Assembly (NCBI RefSeq): GCF_900113435.1
Contig: NZ_FOPG01000001.1
Coordinates: forward strand, 620,001 to 684,000
Length of the DNA: 64,000 nucleotides
Origin: Sulfitobacter dubius
GTDB lineage: Bacteria > Pseudomonadota > Alphaproteobacteria > Rhodobacterales > Rhodobacteraceae
Direction: 5' to 3'
Shown: positions 7,700-16,306 of the stretch, piece by piece
Layout of the letters: every line of letters begins with the position of its first letter
Numbering within the stretch: the stretch's first letter is position 1
Program-made: the position numbers and the translations under genes
Notes under the pieces: model-generated
Seen by the model: the letters and a program-made list of their open reading frames with translations, nothing else
Database searches by the model: none
Told to the model about the DNA's origin: nothing

Positions 7700-9568
7700 A
7701 TGAGAGGTTTCATTACCTCAAATCAAACGGATGCGATTGCCGCGTCCTGGGACCGTTGTGCGCGGCAGTATAACCTGCGGCACGATACCGGGCGGCCTAT
7801 CATGCGCCTCCAATCCTCCGAAGTTGCCCCCCGACTTGAACAGATTGTCGAGAGCACCGGCGGCAGGCAGGGCTTCTTTCAACATCTCGCTTCGGTCGCG
7901 GGCGAAATCGGTCATTGTCTGGTTGTCACCGACGCCGATGGCGTCTCTGTTCGGATTGAGCATAGCGGGGCGACGAGTGGCTCTGACGGATGGAACGGCA
8001 TCGCCCTTGGGTCATGTTGGGACGAACGCGTGGCCGGTACAAACGGCGTATCCATGGCCTTGCGGACGGGGCACGCAATCACTGTGCGCGGTGCGGATCA
8101 TTACTTTTCGACGCTCAGACAGTTCGCCTGTACCGGCGTTCCGGTGCTGGATGCCAGCGGGGGGATGATTGGTGCAATCAATCTTGTCTCTGTCGATCGG
8201 GGCAATCGCGCCGATTATCTGTTTGGGCAGCAGCTGTTGGCAAAGACCGCGCATCGCATTCAGCGCAACCTGTTTGAACAGGAATTCAACGACGCGATGC
8301 TTGTGACGGTCTCGCGTGTGGGGCGTGATCACGTCCTATCCGAAGATGCACTGGTCGCCGTGAACGAGGCAGGGATGATTATCGGTGCCACTTCGACCGT
8401 TTCCGCCTGCATTGACGGTGCAAACGCTGCATCGCTGAGAGGTCAGGCGTTCGAGGCGATCTTTCACGTCGACAGCAATCGGCTGGTGAATGTGCCCGAG
8501 AGGGTACTTTCGATTCCAGCCAATCATGGGGCCGCCGTGAACCTGACGGTTGCTTTGCCGAAGACCGCCGCACCCCAACGGGTGTCCAAGCCGCTGCCGC
8601 CCGGCCCTGCGCGCAAACGGCGCTTGCCACCATCGCTACAGCAGTTGGCGACCGGAAGTCATAGCATGGCTGCCGCCTGTCGCCGTGCGCGAACCATGTT
8701 GGAAGACACAGCCATGCTGCATCTGGAAGGCGAAACCGGAACCGGGAAATCCGCGCTTGTGGCCGCGTTGCTGCAAACCGATGCCCCTGACGCACCGGTT
8801 TTCGATCTGGATTGTGCGACGCTTAGCGACTGTGACGCCGACACAGACCATTTGCGCAGGGTCATTGAGCAAGCCCGCGTCGTTTCAAGAATGTCCTATG
8901 GCAAGGGCGTCCGCGCTACCTTGGTGTTTGACAATGTGGACGAGTTGCCGGGCGCTTCGCAGGCAGAGCTGCGACGTTTCTTGAATGAACAGGAAGAGCA
9001 CCGCCACCAAGGGGAAGACCTTGGCCAGGACAGGTGCCTGCGTGTGGTTTCCACCAGCCGCAAACCTTTGATAGGCGCCGTCAATGCAGGGCATTTCAGA
9101 GACGACCTATTGTATCTTCTAACAGGCTCAAAGGTCTTCCTGCCCCCCCTCCGAAGGCGTGAACATCCCGAGGTTCTGGCACAGGCCCTGTGCGCGCAGC
9201 TGACCGGTTGCAACGTCACCTTCAGTGCCGAGGCCAAAGATGCGCTTTGTCGCCTACCGTTCCATGGCAATGTCCGCGAAATGCGCGGCGCGCTTCAAAA
9301 CGCATTGGCAACGGCACAGGACAACCGGATCAACCTGCTTGATTTGCAACAAGCCTGTGTTGGCGCTCCTCTGACCTCTGCGATATCGGAACCGGTTTGC
9401 GCCATTGTACCCGCCAATCCGGTAACCGCCTATGACGAACGCAGCATGATCCTTGATGCGCTCGCAAACAGCCGGTGGAATGTCAGCGAAGCTGCTCGCG
9501 TACTTGGCATGGGGCGCGCAACGATTAACCGGAAACTGATAATGTACGAGATCCGGCGGCCGACCTGA
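7700..9568 (+). CDS. acoR: AcoR-type enhancer-binding regulator with degenerate AAA+ domain
   Basis: 622 residues from the ATG at 7700 (a GTG just before it at 7697 is possible; GGGAGGAG precedes both). Residues 60-190 form a GAF-type sensor with GIALGSCWDERVAGTNG, the AcoR/DhaR hallmark. An AAA+ domain has Walker A EGETGTGKSAL (344-354) and a Walker B-like ATLVFDNVDEL, but no GAFTGA sigma-54 contact loop lies in between. A FRDDLLYLL segment and a C-terminal Fis-type helix-turn-helix (WNVSEAARVLGMGRATINRKL) are present. It converges on the acetoin-dehydrogenase-like operon and is its likely regulator; loss of GAFTGA suggests activation that does not depend on sigma-54, or repression. Confidence 0.85.
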   Translation: MRGFITSNQTDAIAASWDRCARQYNLRHDTGRPIMRLQSSEVAPRLEQIVESTGGRQGFFQHLASVAGEIGHCLVVTDADGVSVRIEHSGATSGSDGWNGIALGSCWDERVAGTNGVSMALRTGHAITVRGADHYFSTLRQFACTGVPVLDASGGMIGAINLVSVDRGNRADYLFGQQLLAKTAHRIQRNLFEQEFNDAMLVTVSRVGRDHVLSEDALVAVNEAGMIIGATSTVSACIDGANAASLRGQAFEAIFHVDSNRLVNVPERVLSIPANHGAAVNLTVALPKTAAPQRVSKPLPPGPARKRRLPPSLQQLATGSHSMAAACRRARTMLEDTAMLHLEGETGTGKSALVAALLQTDAPDAPVFDLDCATLSDCDADTDHLRRVIEQARVVSRMSYGKGVRATLVFDNVDELPGASQAELRRFLNEQEEHRHQGEDLGQDRCLRVVSTSRKPLIGAVNAGHFRDDLLYLLTGSKVFLPPLRRREHPEVLAQALCAQLTGCNVTFSAEAKDALCRLPFHGNVREMRGALQNALATAQDNRINLLDLQQACVGAPLTSAISEPVCAIVPANPVTAYDERSMILDALANSRWNVSEAARVLGMGRATINRKLIMYEIRRPT

Positions 9569-9778
9569 AGCAGGCCGGCCCAACGTCGCCTAAATATGGA
9601 CCGCCTGTCAAAGGCGACCAGAGCGCGTTGTTCCGTCATTTCGCCGAACCTCGCGTGCGAGGCGTGATACTGTGCAGATCACAATCACATTGTGGGTTTA
9701 TTTGACTTTTCTTGGCGTCCTCACAGGCCGTCGGCAGTAGCGGAACTCGCAAGGACACCGCTGGGTATCTTAAGGTTC

Positions 9779-10081
9779 TCAGGCAAGCTCGTCCTTGCCG
9801 TCGATGATGAAATGAACGCTGGTCGATCCCTTGTGGCGGGCCTCAAGATAGGGCGCGTAGTCAGGATCATTCACGAAATCGCGGGCGGCTTGCGCATCCG
9901 GCCATTCAAGGATCACGCGCAGGGCTGCGGGCTGGTCTTCCCCCTCGACCTGTTCGTGGCTGGTTGTGCGCGCAATATACTTGCCGCCATGTTTGGCGAT
10001 GATCTTGCCGACCGGCTCGATATAGCCGGGTATCCAGCTGTCGTCGGTGGGTGTCACGGCCAGAACTGAATAGGCTGTCAT
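9779..10081 (-). CDS. DUF1330 family protein
   Basis: 100 residues, MTAYSVLAVTPTDDSWIPGYIEPVGKIIAKHGGKYIART, a ferredoxin-like small fold of the DUF1330 family, with the characteristic LRVILEWPDAQAARDFVNDPDYAPYLEAR stretch. The biochemical role of the family is not established. It is the last gene of the minus-strand acetoin-dehydrogenase-like operon, 56 bp downstream of the lipoate ligase gene, which suggests a job linked to that pathway, but this is inference. Confidence 0.8.
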   Translation of the reverse strand: MTAYSVLAVTPTDDSWIPGYIEPVGKIIAKHGGKYIARTTSHEQVEGEDQPAALRVILEWPDAQAARDFVNDPDYAPYLEARHKGSTSVHFIIDGKDELA

Positions 10082-10137
10082 GGATTGGTTCCTCCTCTTT
10101 GGTTTCTTTTACCCTTGTTGTTCACGCGGGTTTGGGT

Positions 10138-10836
10138 TCAGGCCGCTCGGCGACCTAAATGCTGTGTTGCGCGCAGAATAACGCGCTGTGCTATTTCATT
10201 GAGTGATGCGGCCAATGTGTTCATCGGATCACGCTGCGACGGGATGGCCCTGTCCAACGTCGTGTGAACACCCGCGTCGATTGGGCCAAGGGAAAGGTCG
10301 CGGTGAAACGCATCGACGGCTGCGGCCCCGGCGGCCAGATCGCCCTCCACCAAAATCAGCGCATGCGCCAGAATGCGGCGCTGCCCGTTGCCAACAGGGC
10401 GTATGCGCTGTGCCGTGCCAACTACTTTGCGGCCCTTCAGGGACAGGTTCCACGCCCCGTCACAAAAGCTGTTCGGGGTCGCACCCGTCGCCCAACCGGC
10501 GGGGATTGCATTCTGAATGATCCGTGTGATCAGGCGGTAACCATCCTCGATGGAGAACGTCCGATCAGCGGTAAACGCCAGCGCGAGGTTTAACACCCCC
10601 GGCCCTTGGGGGACCGCGCCGCCGCCCGTGGGGCGCAGATGCAACGGCCAGCCGCGCGTGGCTGAATTACGCTTCGCCGTTTCAAATCCGGGCTTGAGCC
10701 TCAGGCTTGCGGGACAGACAAGCGCGCGGCGGCGTGGGCTCCAGAGACAAGTTACAGCGCCTTGCGCCGCGAAGGCCGCTGCCTCAAGGGCAAGCCCCTC
10801 GGCCACGCCCTCCACATATGTGAGAGGTGCGTTCAC
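10138..10836 (-). CDS. Lipoate-protein ligase family protein
   Basis: 232 residues. The family motif RPTGGGAVPQGPGVLNLAL matches the 'R-x-GGGAV' lipoyl-AMP binding loop, and KGRKVVGTAQRI contains the conserved lysine/glycine segment of LplA-type ligases. Shorter than full LplA (about 330), so it lacks the C-terminal accessory domain, like LipM/LipL-type or split ligases. Its start overlaps the stop of the E2 catalytic gene by 4 bp (ATGA-type overlap), indicating translational coupling. It most likely attaches lipoate (or transfers octanoate) to the free lipoyl domain encoded at 11501-11734. Confidence 0.88.
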   Translation of the reverse strand: MNAPLTYVEGVAEGLALEAAAFAAQGAVTCLWSPRRRALVCPASLRLKPGFETAKRNSATRGWPLHLRPTGGGAVPQGPGVLNLALAFTADRTFSIEDGYRLITRIIQNAIPAGWATGATPNSFCDGAWNLSLKGRKVVGTAQRIRPVGNGQRRILAHALILVEGDLAAGAAAVDAFHRDLSLGPIDAGVHTTLDRAIPSQRDPMNTLAASLNEIAQRVILRATQHLGRRAA

Positions 10837-11504
10837 ACCGCCATCCTTTCGATCTCTTCGCAGATGGAAGTCAGCAGATCACCCGCTGGTGCACCATCAA
10901 GCGCGCGATGATCAAAGGTCAGCGACAGGCCCACATGGGGGCGCAACTCGATCCCACCATCCTCGCCCCGTACCGCGCGATCCGTAATGCGCCCAATACC
11001 AAGGATGCAGATTTGCCCCGCGTTGATGATCGGCGTGAAATGTTCCACCCGCGTCAGACCGAGGTTGGAGACGGTGAATGTGCCGCCGGTCATTTCTGTC
11101 ACGGTCAGCTTGTTAACCTTTGCCCGTGCGGCCAGATCCTGCCGCGCCGCACGCAATTCGGTTACATCCATCGCATCGGCACCGAACATGGCAGGGGCGA
11201 CCAACAGATTGCCAGGCAAGGCGATAGCCACCGACAGGTCAACCGCATCAGACAGATGCACCTCGCGCCCCTCGACACGCCCGTTTGCGTCGGGGTTCTT
11301 TTTCAGGGCGCGCACCACGGCCAGCATCAACAGATCCTCAACAGATATCTTGGTACCTGCCGCGCCCAGACGGGTTTTTTCTGCCATCAGCGCCTTCGCA
11401 TCGGCGCTGCCGTGGTGGGTCAGCTGCGCGGCCGTCGCTAAGCTTTTGGTCATGGCATCCGCGATCATGCCGCGCACGCCTTTGAGAGGGACGACCTTGG
11501 TCAT
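10833..11504 (-). CDS. acoC: 2-oxo acid dehydrogenase E2, catalytic domain only
   Basis: 223 residues beginning TKVVPLKGVRGMIADAMTKSL, which is directly the start of the E2 acyltransferase core, and ending near DHRALDGAPAGDLL, the active-site His/Asp motif (DHRxxDGA). Normal E2 proteins carry N-terminal lipoyl and peripheral-subunit-binding domains; here both are absent. The lipoyl domain is encoded by the upstream gene with a 4-bp overlap, so E2 is split over two proteins. The subunit-binding domain is not found in either. The symbol acoC is given by role in the operon, not by full-length similarity. Confidence 0.88.
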   Translation of the reverse strand: MTKVVPLKGVRGMIADAMTKSLATAAQLTHHGSADAKALMAEKTRLGAAGTKISVEDLLMLAVVRALKKNPDANGRVEGREVHLSDAVDLSVAIALPGNLLVAPAMFGADAMDVTELRAARQDLAARAKVNKLTVTEMTGGTFTVSNLGLTRVEHFTPIINAGQICILGIGRITDRAVRGEDGGIELRPHVGLSLTFDHRALDGAPAGDLLTSICEEIERMAV

Positions 11505-11734
11505 TCGACCGACCCGATGACGGCGCCCTTGGGCACAACGGCATCGGCCTCTTCCTTGATCCGCAGGGTGCCAGAGGCTGGTGCGTTAATCTCGTATTGC
11601 ACTTTGGCGGTCATAATCTCGACCACCAACGCGCCTTCTTCGACGGTCGCGCCATCATCAGCAAGCCAGCCGGTGATCACTGTTTCTTCGTCCTCTTCCC
11701 AGAGGTCGGATGGGATGACGATATCTGTTGCCAT
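11501..11734 (-). CDS. Free-standing lipoyl-domain protein (split E2)
   Basis: 77 residues from the ATG at 11734, starting MATDIVIPSDLWEEDEETVI. The whole protein is one biotin/lipoyl attachment domain with the modified lysine in VVEIMTAKVQYEINAPASG and the closing PKGAVIGSV. It resembles the N-terminal lipoyl domain of acetoin or pyruvate dehydrogenase E2 but stops there. A free lipoyl carrier working with separate enzymes recalls GcvH of the glycine cleavage system. A longer frame back to 11770 exists but the ATG at 11734 begins the domain and follows a GAAAGGACA ribosome-binding site. Overlaps the E2 core gene by 4 bp. Confidence 0.9.
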   Translation of the reverse strand: MATDIVIPSDLWEEDEETVITGWLADDGATVEEGALVVEIMTAKVQYEINAPASGTLRIKEEADAVVPKGAVIGSVE

Positions 11735-11810
11735 TTGAAGTGTCCTTTCCTGTTCGGGGTCGCGCTGCATGCGACCCCGTTGATTAGTGATTTGTTGGTT
11801 TTGGTTTGGC

Positions 11811-12830
11811 TTAGGCCGCTTGCATCTCGTCCCAGGCAGCGACGATCTTGTCAGGGTTGGGCAGGCAGAACTGCTCCATCACCCGCGCGAATGGGATCGG
11901 CACATCGGGGAAGGCAACGCGTTTTGGCGCGGCCTTGAGAACCGAGATATCATGCTCGGTCACGGAGGCGATGATTTCGCCGGACAGACCATAGCTCATA
12001 TAATCCTCGTCGACGACGATCAGCCTGCCGGTCTTGGCGACGCTGGCGCGGATGGTGTCACGGTCCAGTGGGACAAGGCTGACAAGATCGACGACTTCGG
12101 CGCTGACACCTTGTTCTTCAAGCTTTTTTGCCGCCTTCAGCGCGTTGTGAACGCCCATTCCGACACTGACGATCGACACGTCCTTGCCCTCGCGCACGAC
12201 CTTGGCCTTGCCGATTTCCAGCGTGTAAGGCTCTTCCGGCACATGCACGGTCGCCCCCGCCTCGGTGCCAAGCCAACCCATGCCCTGTAGCCCCTTGTGG
12301 TACATGTAAACCACCGGACTGTCGTCGCGCATGGCGGCCGTCATCAACCCTTTGGCGTCATAGGCATTGGATGGGGCCACAACCTTCATTCCGGGCAGGT
12401 GAGCAAAGGTGCCGTACAGACACTGCGAATGCTGGCCGCCGTCGGAATAGCCACCACCGGTTGAGGTCATCAGAACCATTGGCACTTTCACGTTGCCGCC
12501 GGAGAAATAGATGTTCTTGGCCATCAAATTGTAGATCGCATCAAAGCAGACGCCAAAGAAGTCGACGAACATCAGTTCGACCACCGGACGCATGCCATCC
12601 TGCGCCGCACCAACAGCGGCACCGATAAAGGCAGTTTCCGAAATCGGTGTGTCGCGGATGCGTTCCGCCCCGAATTCCTCGATTAACCCACGGGTGTTGC
12701 CATAGACGCCACCCAGAGGGCCGATGTCCTCGCCCATCACAAAGACGGAGGGATCGATGCGCATTTCCTGTGCGGTGGCTTCGGCCATAGCGCGGGCGAT
12801 GGTCAGTTTTCTCTCGTTCGATTTGGTCAT
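11811..12830 (-). CDS. acoB: Acetoin/2-oxo acid dehydrogenase E1 beta subunit
   Basis: 339 residues. Transketolase pyrimidine-binding domain with VFVMGEDIGPLGGVYGNTRGL and DTPISETAFIGAAVGAA, plus the C-terminal domain starting about residue 205 (GKDVSIVSVGMGVHNALKAA). These are the standard marks of the E1 beta subunit of TPP-dependent 2-oxo acid or acetoin dehydrogenases; full length is normal (about 325-340). Strong ribosome-binding site GGGAGGGAGAG before the ATG. 15 bp after the E1 alpha gene on the same strand. Acetoin specificity is inferred from the AcoR-type regulator nearby. Confidence 0.92.
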   Translation of the reverse strand: MTKSNERKLTIARAMAEATAQEMRIDPSVFVMGEDIGPLGGVYGNTRGLIEEFGAERIRDTPISETAFIGAAVGAAQDGMRPVVELMFVDFFGVCFDAIYNLMAKNIYFSGGNVKVPMVLMTSTGGGYSDGGQHSQCLYGTFAHLPGMKVVAPSNAYDAKGLMTAAMRDDSPVVYMYHKGLQGMGWLGTEAGATVHVPEEPYTLEIGKAKVVREGKDVSIVSVGMGVHNALKAAKKLEEQGVSAEVVDLVSLVPLDRDTIRASVAKTGRLIVVDEDYMSYGLSGEIIASVTEHDISVLKAAPKRVAFPDVPIPFARVMEQFCLPNPDKIVAAWDEMQAA

Positions 12831-12845
12831 GTCTCTCCCTCCCGT

Positions 12846-13835
12846 TTATGCTGCGAACACGCGCGTCAGCGCATCTTCGGGGGCTGCATCATCGCTTTCG
12901 CGGGCGAACTTGATCGCGGCATCAACGCGCGCAGCAGATTCTTCCTCGATCGTGTCCAAGTCCGCCTCGCTGGCAGTACCTTCGGCGAGCAATCTTTCCC
13001 TCATTTTCGGGATCGGATCTTTTTCAAACAGCGCGTCCTTTTCCCCTTCGGGGCGGTAGGCTTCAGCGTCCCCCATAAAGTGGCCCGCTAAACGGTAGGT
13101 TTCACATTCCAGCAGCGATGGGCCTTCACCCGCTCGTGCTCGGGCAATCGCCTCGCCTGCTGCTTCAAAGATGGCATAGGGGTCGTTGCCCTCAATCCGT
13201 TTGCCGGGGATGCCATAAGCCGCCGCGCGGTCTGCATGGCTGCCGATGCTGCTGGCGGTTTCTTTGGCGACAGAAATGCCCCAGCCGTTATCCTCGACCA
13301 CGCAGATAAAGGGCAGGTTCCAAACGGCAGCGAGGTTCATCGCCTCGTGCCAGCCGCCCTGGTTCACCGCGCCTTCCCCAACGAAAGCCACGGCGACGCC
13401 CGGCTTGCCTTGCATCTTGCGGCTGAGCGCCGCCCCCACGGCGGGGCCCATACCCTGCGCGATAATACCGGAGCAGGCAAAGTTCACATTGTCATCAAAC
13501 AGATGCATGTGTCCGCCACGACCACCGGATAAGCCGGTTTTTTTACCGAAGATCTCGGCGGCCATTTTATCCAGATCGACGCCTTTGGCGATGGCCTGAT
13601 GATGTGGACGGTGGGTGGCTGTGACCACATCCTCGGGAGTCAGGTGCGCACAAACCCCCACCGCCACTGGCTCCTGCCCGTCGGACAGGTGCATTTCACC
13701 GGGAATTGGCCCATTGGCCATGTTGAACGCCGGTGATTTTCCCTCGAAATAGATCTTCGCAATGGCCTCTTCGAACCTCCGGCTCGTGACCATATTGCGA
13801 TACATCCAATGCTGTTCTTCGCGTGTTGGTGACAT
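12846..13835 (-). CDS. acoA: Acetoin/2-oxo acid dehydrogenase E1 alpha subunit (TPP-binding)
   Basis: 329 residues. Contains GGRGGHMHLFDDNVNF, and the thiamine-diphosphate motif GEGAVNQGGWHEAMNLAAVWNLPFICVVEDN (GDG-like start to the closing N). Acts with AcoB to decarboxylate or cleave a 2-oxo acid or acetoin and pass the acyl group to lipoyl E2. First gene of the operon acoA-acoB-lipoyl-E2 core-lipoate ligase-DUF1330. Perfect AGGAGG ribosome-binding site. A 25-bp perfect dyad lies 115-140 bp upstream of the start. No E3 (dihydrolipoyl dehydrogenase) gene is in the cluster, so E3 must come from elsewhere. Confidence 0.92.
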   Translation of the reverse strand: MSPTREEQHWMYRNMVTSRRFEEAIAKIYFEGKSPAFNMANGPIPGEMHLSDGQEPVAVGVCAHLTPEDVVTATHRPHHQAIAKGVDLDKMAAEIFGKKTGLSGGRGGHMHLFDDNVNFACSGIIAQGMGPAVGAALSRKMQGKPGVAVAFVGEGAVNQGGWHEAMNLAAVWNLPFICVVEDNGWGISVAKETASSIGSHADRAAAYGIPGKRIEGNDPYAIFEAAGEAIARARAGEGPSLLECETYRLAGHFMGDAEAYRPEGEKDALFEKDPIPKMRERLLAEGTASEADLDTIEEESAARVDAAIKFARESDDAAPEDALTRVFAA

Positions 13836-13950
13836 GAATTCCTCCTCCCATGTGCGCGGCCTCTCCCTGCCGCATTAACGCTATGGTGAGGATTGATCCT
13901 GTTAGGCCGCAAAACAACGGTGCTGACGCCCACGCGGGGCTTGATCGCGC

Positions 13951-13981
13951 AAACTGTCTCATCATGAGACAGTTTGAGACA
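13951..13981 (-). promoter_or_regulatory. Perfect dyad upstream of acoA, candidate activator site
   Basis: AAACTGTCTC-ATCAT-GAGACAGTTT (13951-13975) is a perfect 10-bp inverted repeat; a further TGAGACA half-site follows at 13975-13981. Placed 116-146 bp before the acoA start and about 240 bp before the divergent crotonase start, the usual distance of an enhancer-type site. I found no convincing -24/-12 (GG-N10-GC) sigma-54 promoter in 13836-13950, which fits the missing GAFTGA loop of the AcoR-type protein. The rest of this 382-bp intergenic region shows nothing else. Confidence 0.6.
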
Positions 13982-14217
13982 CATTGAGCCAGAGTGTGGT
14001 GCACCTTGAGCAGGAATTGGTCTGCGCGTCGAAGAAAGACGGACATCGACTCAGCATTAAAGCCGTTATGCAATTTATATTCAAAATCCGAATTCTGTAG
14101 CTCATTTCACCCCCGTTTATCCAAGATTTGGATCATCTCATCATAGGGGGACGAAAAAGAGCTTCGGCTCACAACTCAAGCCCTGCGCAAAACAGGGCAC
14201 CACAACGGAGAGATGCT

Positions 14218-15063
14218 ATGAAGTACGAGAATTTCACAACGTTTAGCGTCGATGTCAAAGATGCCATCGCTACCGTGACGTTCGATTATGGAACGGTCAA
14301 CATCCAGGGACAAGAGATGCTCGCAGACCTGAACAGCCTTGCCATGCGGCTTGAGCGGGACCGCGATACAAAAGTTGTAATCTTCCAGTCGGCGCACCCC
14401 GAAATCTGGGTGGCGCATTACGACACGGAGCTTCTTAAAGATATGGCGATCGAAGCCGTTTCGCGCGAAAACGCGGTATTGCTTGACCTACAAATGGTAT
14501 GCGAACGGATTAGCAGGGTGCCGCAAGCGACCATTGCGAAGCTGGAAGGGTTTGCACGTGGCGGCGGCCATGAACTGGCACTGGCGCTCGACATGCGGTT
14601 CGCCGCGCGTGGCAAGTACAAGTTTATGCAAATGGAAGTGGGCATGGGCATTCTGCCCTGTGGAGGCGGCGCGTCTCGTATGGCCCGTCAAACCGGTTTG
14701 GGCAAAGCGTTGGAAATTATCCTTAGCGCAAATGATTATGACGCAGATGATGCGGAACGGTTCGGCACAATCAACAAGGCGCTCGAGCCCGATGAGATCG
14801 GCCCCTACGTTGACGCGCTGGCGCAGCGCATTTCCAAATTTCCCGCAGCTTCGATTAACGCCTGTAAGCAGATGGTTTACGAATCTATCGACAAACCGAT
14901 TGAAGAAGCCCTGAAGGCAGAGGCCTATTGGCTTTATCAAGCGACCAGCAAAACCCCGGCCATCAAGCGTTTCACAGTGGCTGACGAACAAGGGCTTGAG
15001 CACGACATCGAGAACCAGCGCAATTGGGGCGATCTGGTCATGAAGGTTCAAGACATCAATTAG
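14218..15063 (+). CDS. Enoyl-CoA hydratase/isomerase (crotonase) family protein
   Basis: 281 residues from the ATG at 14218, chosen because CGGAGAG lies just before it and because the crotonase fold starts there (MKYENFTTFSVDVKDAIATVTFDYG). Later marks are FQSAHPEIWVAHYD, the oxyanion-hole segment ARGGGHELALALDMRFAARG and FMQMEVGMGILPCGGGASRMARQTG. The usual catalytic Glu positions are not clearly assignable, so the reaction (hydration, isomerisation or thioester hydrolysis) is open. Divergent from the acoA operon and followed by its own terminator. It may be under the same regulator. Confidence 0.87.
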   Translation: MKYENFTTFSVDVKDAIATVTFDYGTVNIQGQEMLADLNSLAMRLERDRDTKVVIFQSAHPEIWVAHYDTELLKDMAIEAVSRENAVLLDLQMVCERISRVPQATIAKLEGFARGGGHELALALDMRFAARGKYKFMQMEVGMGILPCGGGASRMARQTGLGKALEIILSANDYDADDAERFGTINKALEPDEIGPYVDALAQRISKFPAASINACKQMVYESIDKPIEEALKAEAYWLYQATSKTPAIKRFTVADEQGLEHDIENQRNWGDLVMKVQDIN

Positions 15064-15087
15064 ATTTTCTCTCCGAGGTCACTACTC

Positions 15088-15128
15088 AAGAACCGCGCCA
15101 GTATTCACGGTGCGGTTCTTTCTGTTTG
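15088..15128 (+). terminator. Intrinsic terminator after the crotonase gene
   Basis: AAGAACCGC (15088-15096) pairs with GCGGTTCTT (15112-15120), loop of 15 bases, followed by TCTGTTTGGT. Lies 25 bp after the stop codon. Confidence 0.7.
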
Positions 15129-15256
15129 GTCGCCGTCCACGCGCAGATGACAGCATTACCTTCAGAATCCGAAAACTGAACTCCGAATTGCACCGATTAC
15201 CCAAGTATTCAGACGTGTTAGTTCTGTGTCAACAAACACATCGAAAGGAAAACCCG

Positions 15257-16243
15257 ATGAAAACCATGGCCCTCTCCGAATACGGACCCAACTCCCCCTT
15301 TGCATTGACCGAGCTGCCCAAACCAACCGCAGACACCGGTCATGTGATTGTTCGCGTTCAAGCAACCAGTATCAACACAATCGACATGATGATCCGCAAT
15401 ATGGGCACGGACCTTGGTTTTGCCCCCGCTACACCTGCTGTTTTGGGCATGGATTTTGCTGGCACGATTGAAGAAGTCGGCGAGGGTGTGACCGGTTTCG
15501 CCGTGGGCGACGAAGTATATGGCTGCGCCGGTGGTCTGGCCAACCTTCAGGGCGCTCTGGCGGAATACATGCCGGCTGATGCACGGCTGATCGCGAAAAA
15601 GCCGAAATCCCTATCCATGCGCGAAGCGGCCGCGATCCCGCTGGTCGGGATCACCGCTTATGAGGGGCTCAAGCGCGCTGGCGTTGGCAAAGGCCAGAAG
15701 GTGCTTGTCCATGGCGGGTCTGGCGGTGTCGGGCACATCGGCGTGCAATTGGCGCGTGAGTTCGGCGCAGATGTCTATGCCACCGATAGCGGCGATGAAC
15801 GCCTATCTGTTGTGCGAGCCCTTGGTGCCGAAGCGATCGATTTCAAAGCGGAGTCCGTCGAGGACTACGTCGCCAAACACACAGGCGGCACAGGTTTTGA
15901 TGCGGTGCTGGATACAGTCGGCGCTGGCAACCTGACGAACTCATTCAACGCGGTCGCCCTGAACGGCCACGTGGCCACCACCCTCGCGCTGGCAGAGCTT
16001 GACCTGTCCCCCGCCCACCTGAAGGGTGCCTCACTGCATGTCGTATTCATGCTGATCCCGATGTTGCATGACAAAGACCGCGCAGACCACGGTGCAATCT
16101 TGGCCGAACTGGCAAAGCTGGTTGATAGCGGCGCATTGAAACCGGTCGTGGATGAGCCCCAGTTTACCCTTGAAGAGGTCGGTGCAGCCTATGACCGGCT
16201 TGCCAGCGGCAAGGCAATCGGCAAGGTGGTCGTGGACGTATAA
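15257..16243 (+). CDS. Zinc-independent medium-chain reductase / NADPH:quinone oxidoreductase-like
   Basis: 328 residues from the ATG at 15257, preceded by GAAAGGAAAA. GroES-like N-terminal domain (VLGMDFAGTIEEVGEGVTGFAVGDEVYGC) and a Rossmann domain with VHGGSGGVGHIGVQLAREFGADVYAT. The zinc-binding Cys/His cluster of true alcohol dehydrogenases is absent, which is usual for quinone oxidoreductase-like MDR proteins. Ends LASGKAIGKVVVDV, the classical C-terminus. Bordered by terminators on both sides, so transcribed alone. Substrate likely an enone, quinone or enoyl compound; not determinable. Confidence 0.9.
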   Translation: MKTMALSEYGPNSPFALTELPKPTADTGHVIVRVQATSINTIDMMIRNMGTDLGFAPATPAVLGMDFAGTIEEVGEGVTGFAVGDEVYGCAGGLANLQGALAEYMPADARLIAKKPKSLSMREAAAIPLVGITAYEGLKRAGVGKGQKVLVHGGSGGVGHIGVQLAREFGADVYATDSGDERLSVVRALGAEAIDFKAESVEDYVAKHTGGTGFDAVLDTVGAGNLTNSFNAVALNGHVATTLALAELDLSPAHLKGASLHVVFMLIPMLHDKDRADHGAILAELAKLVDSGALKPVVDEPQFTLEEVGAAYDRLASGKAIGKVVVDV

Positions 16244-16265
16244 CGCACCACAAGGCGCGTTCGGC

Positions 16266-16306
16266 ATGGCGCGGCGGGCTTCGGCTCGCCGCGCCATTCG
16301 TTTTTC
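16266..16306 (+). terminator. Strong intrinsic terminator
   Basis: An 11-bp perfect stem ATGGCGCGGCG (16266-16276) / CGCCGCGCCAT (16287-16297) with loop GGCTTCGGCT, then TCGTTTTT. About 23 bp after the stop of the medium-chain reductase gene. Confidence 0.88.
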
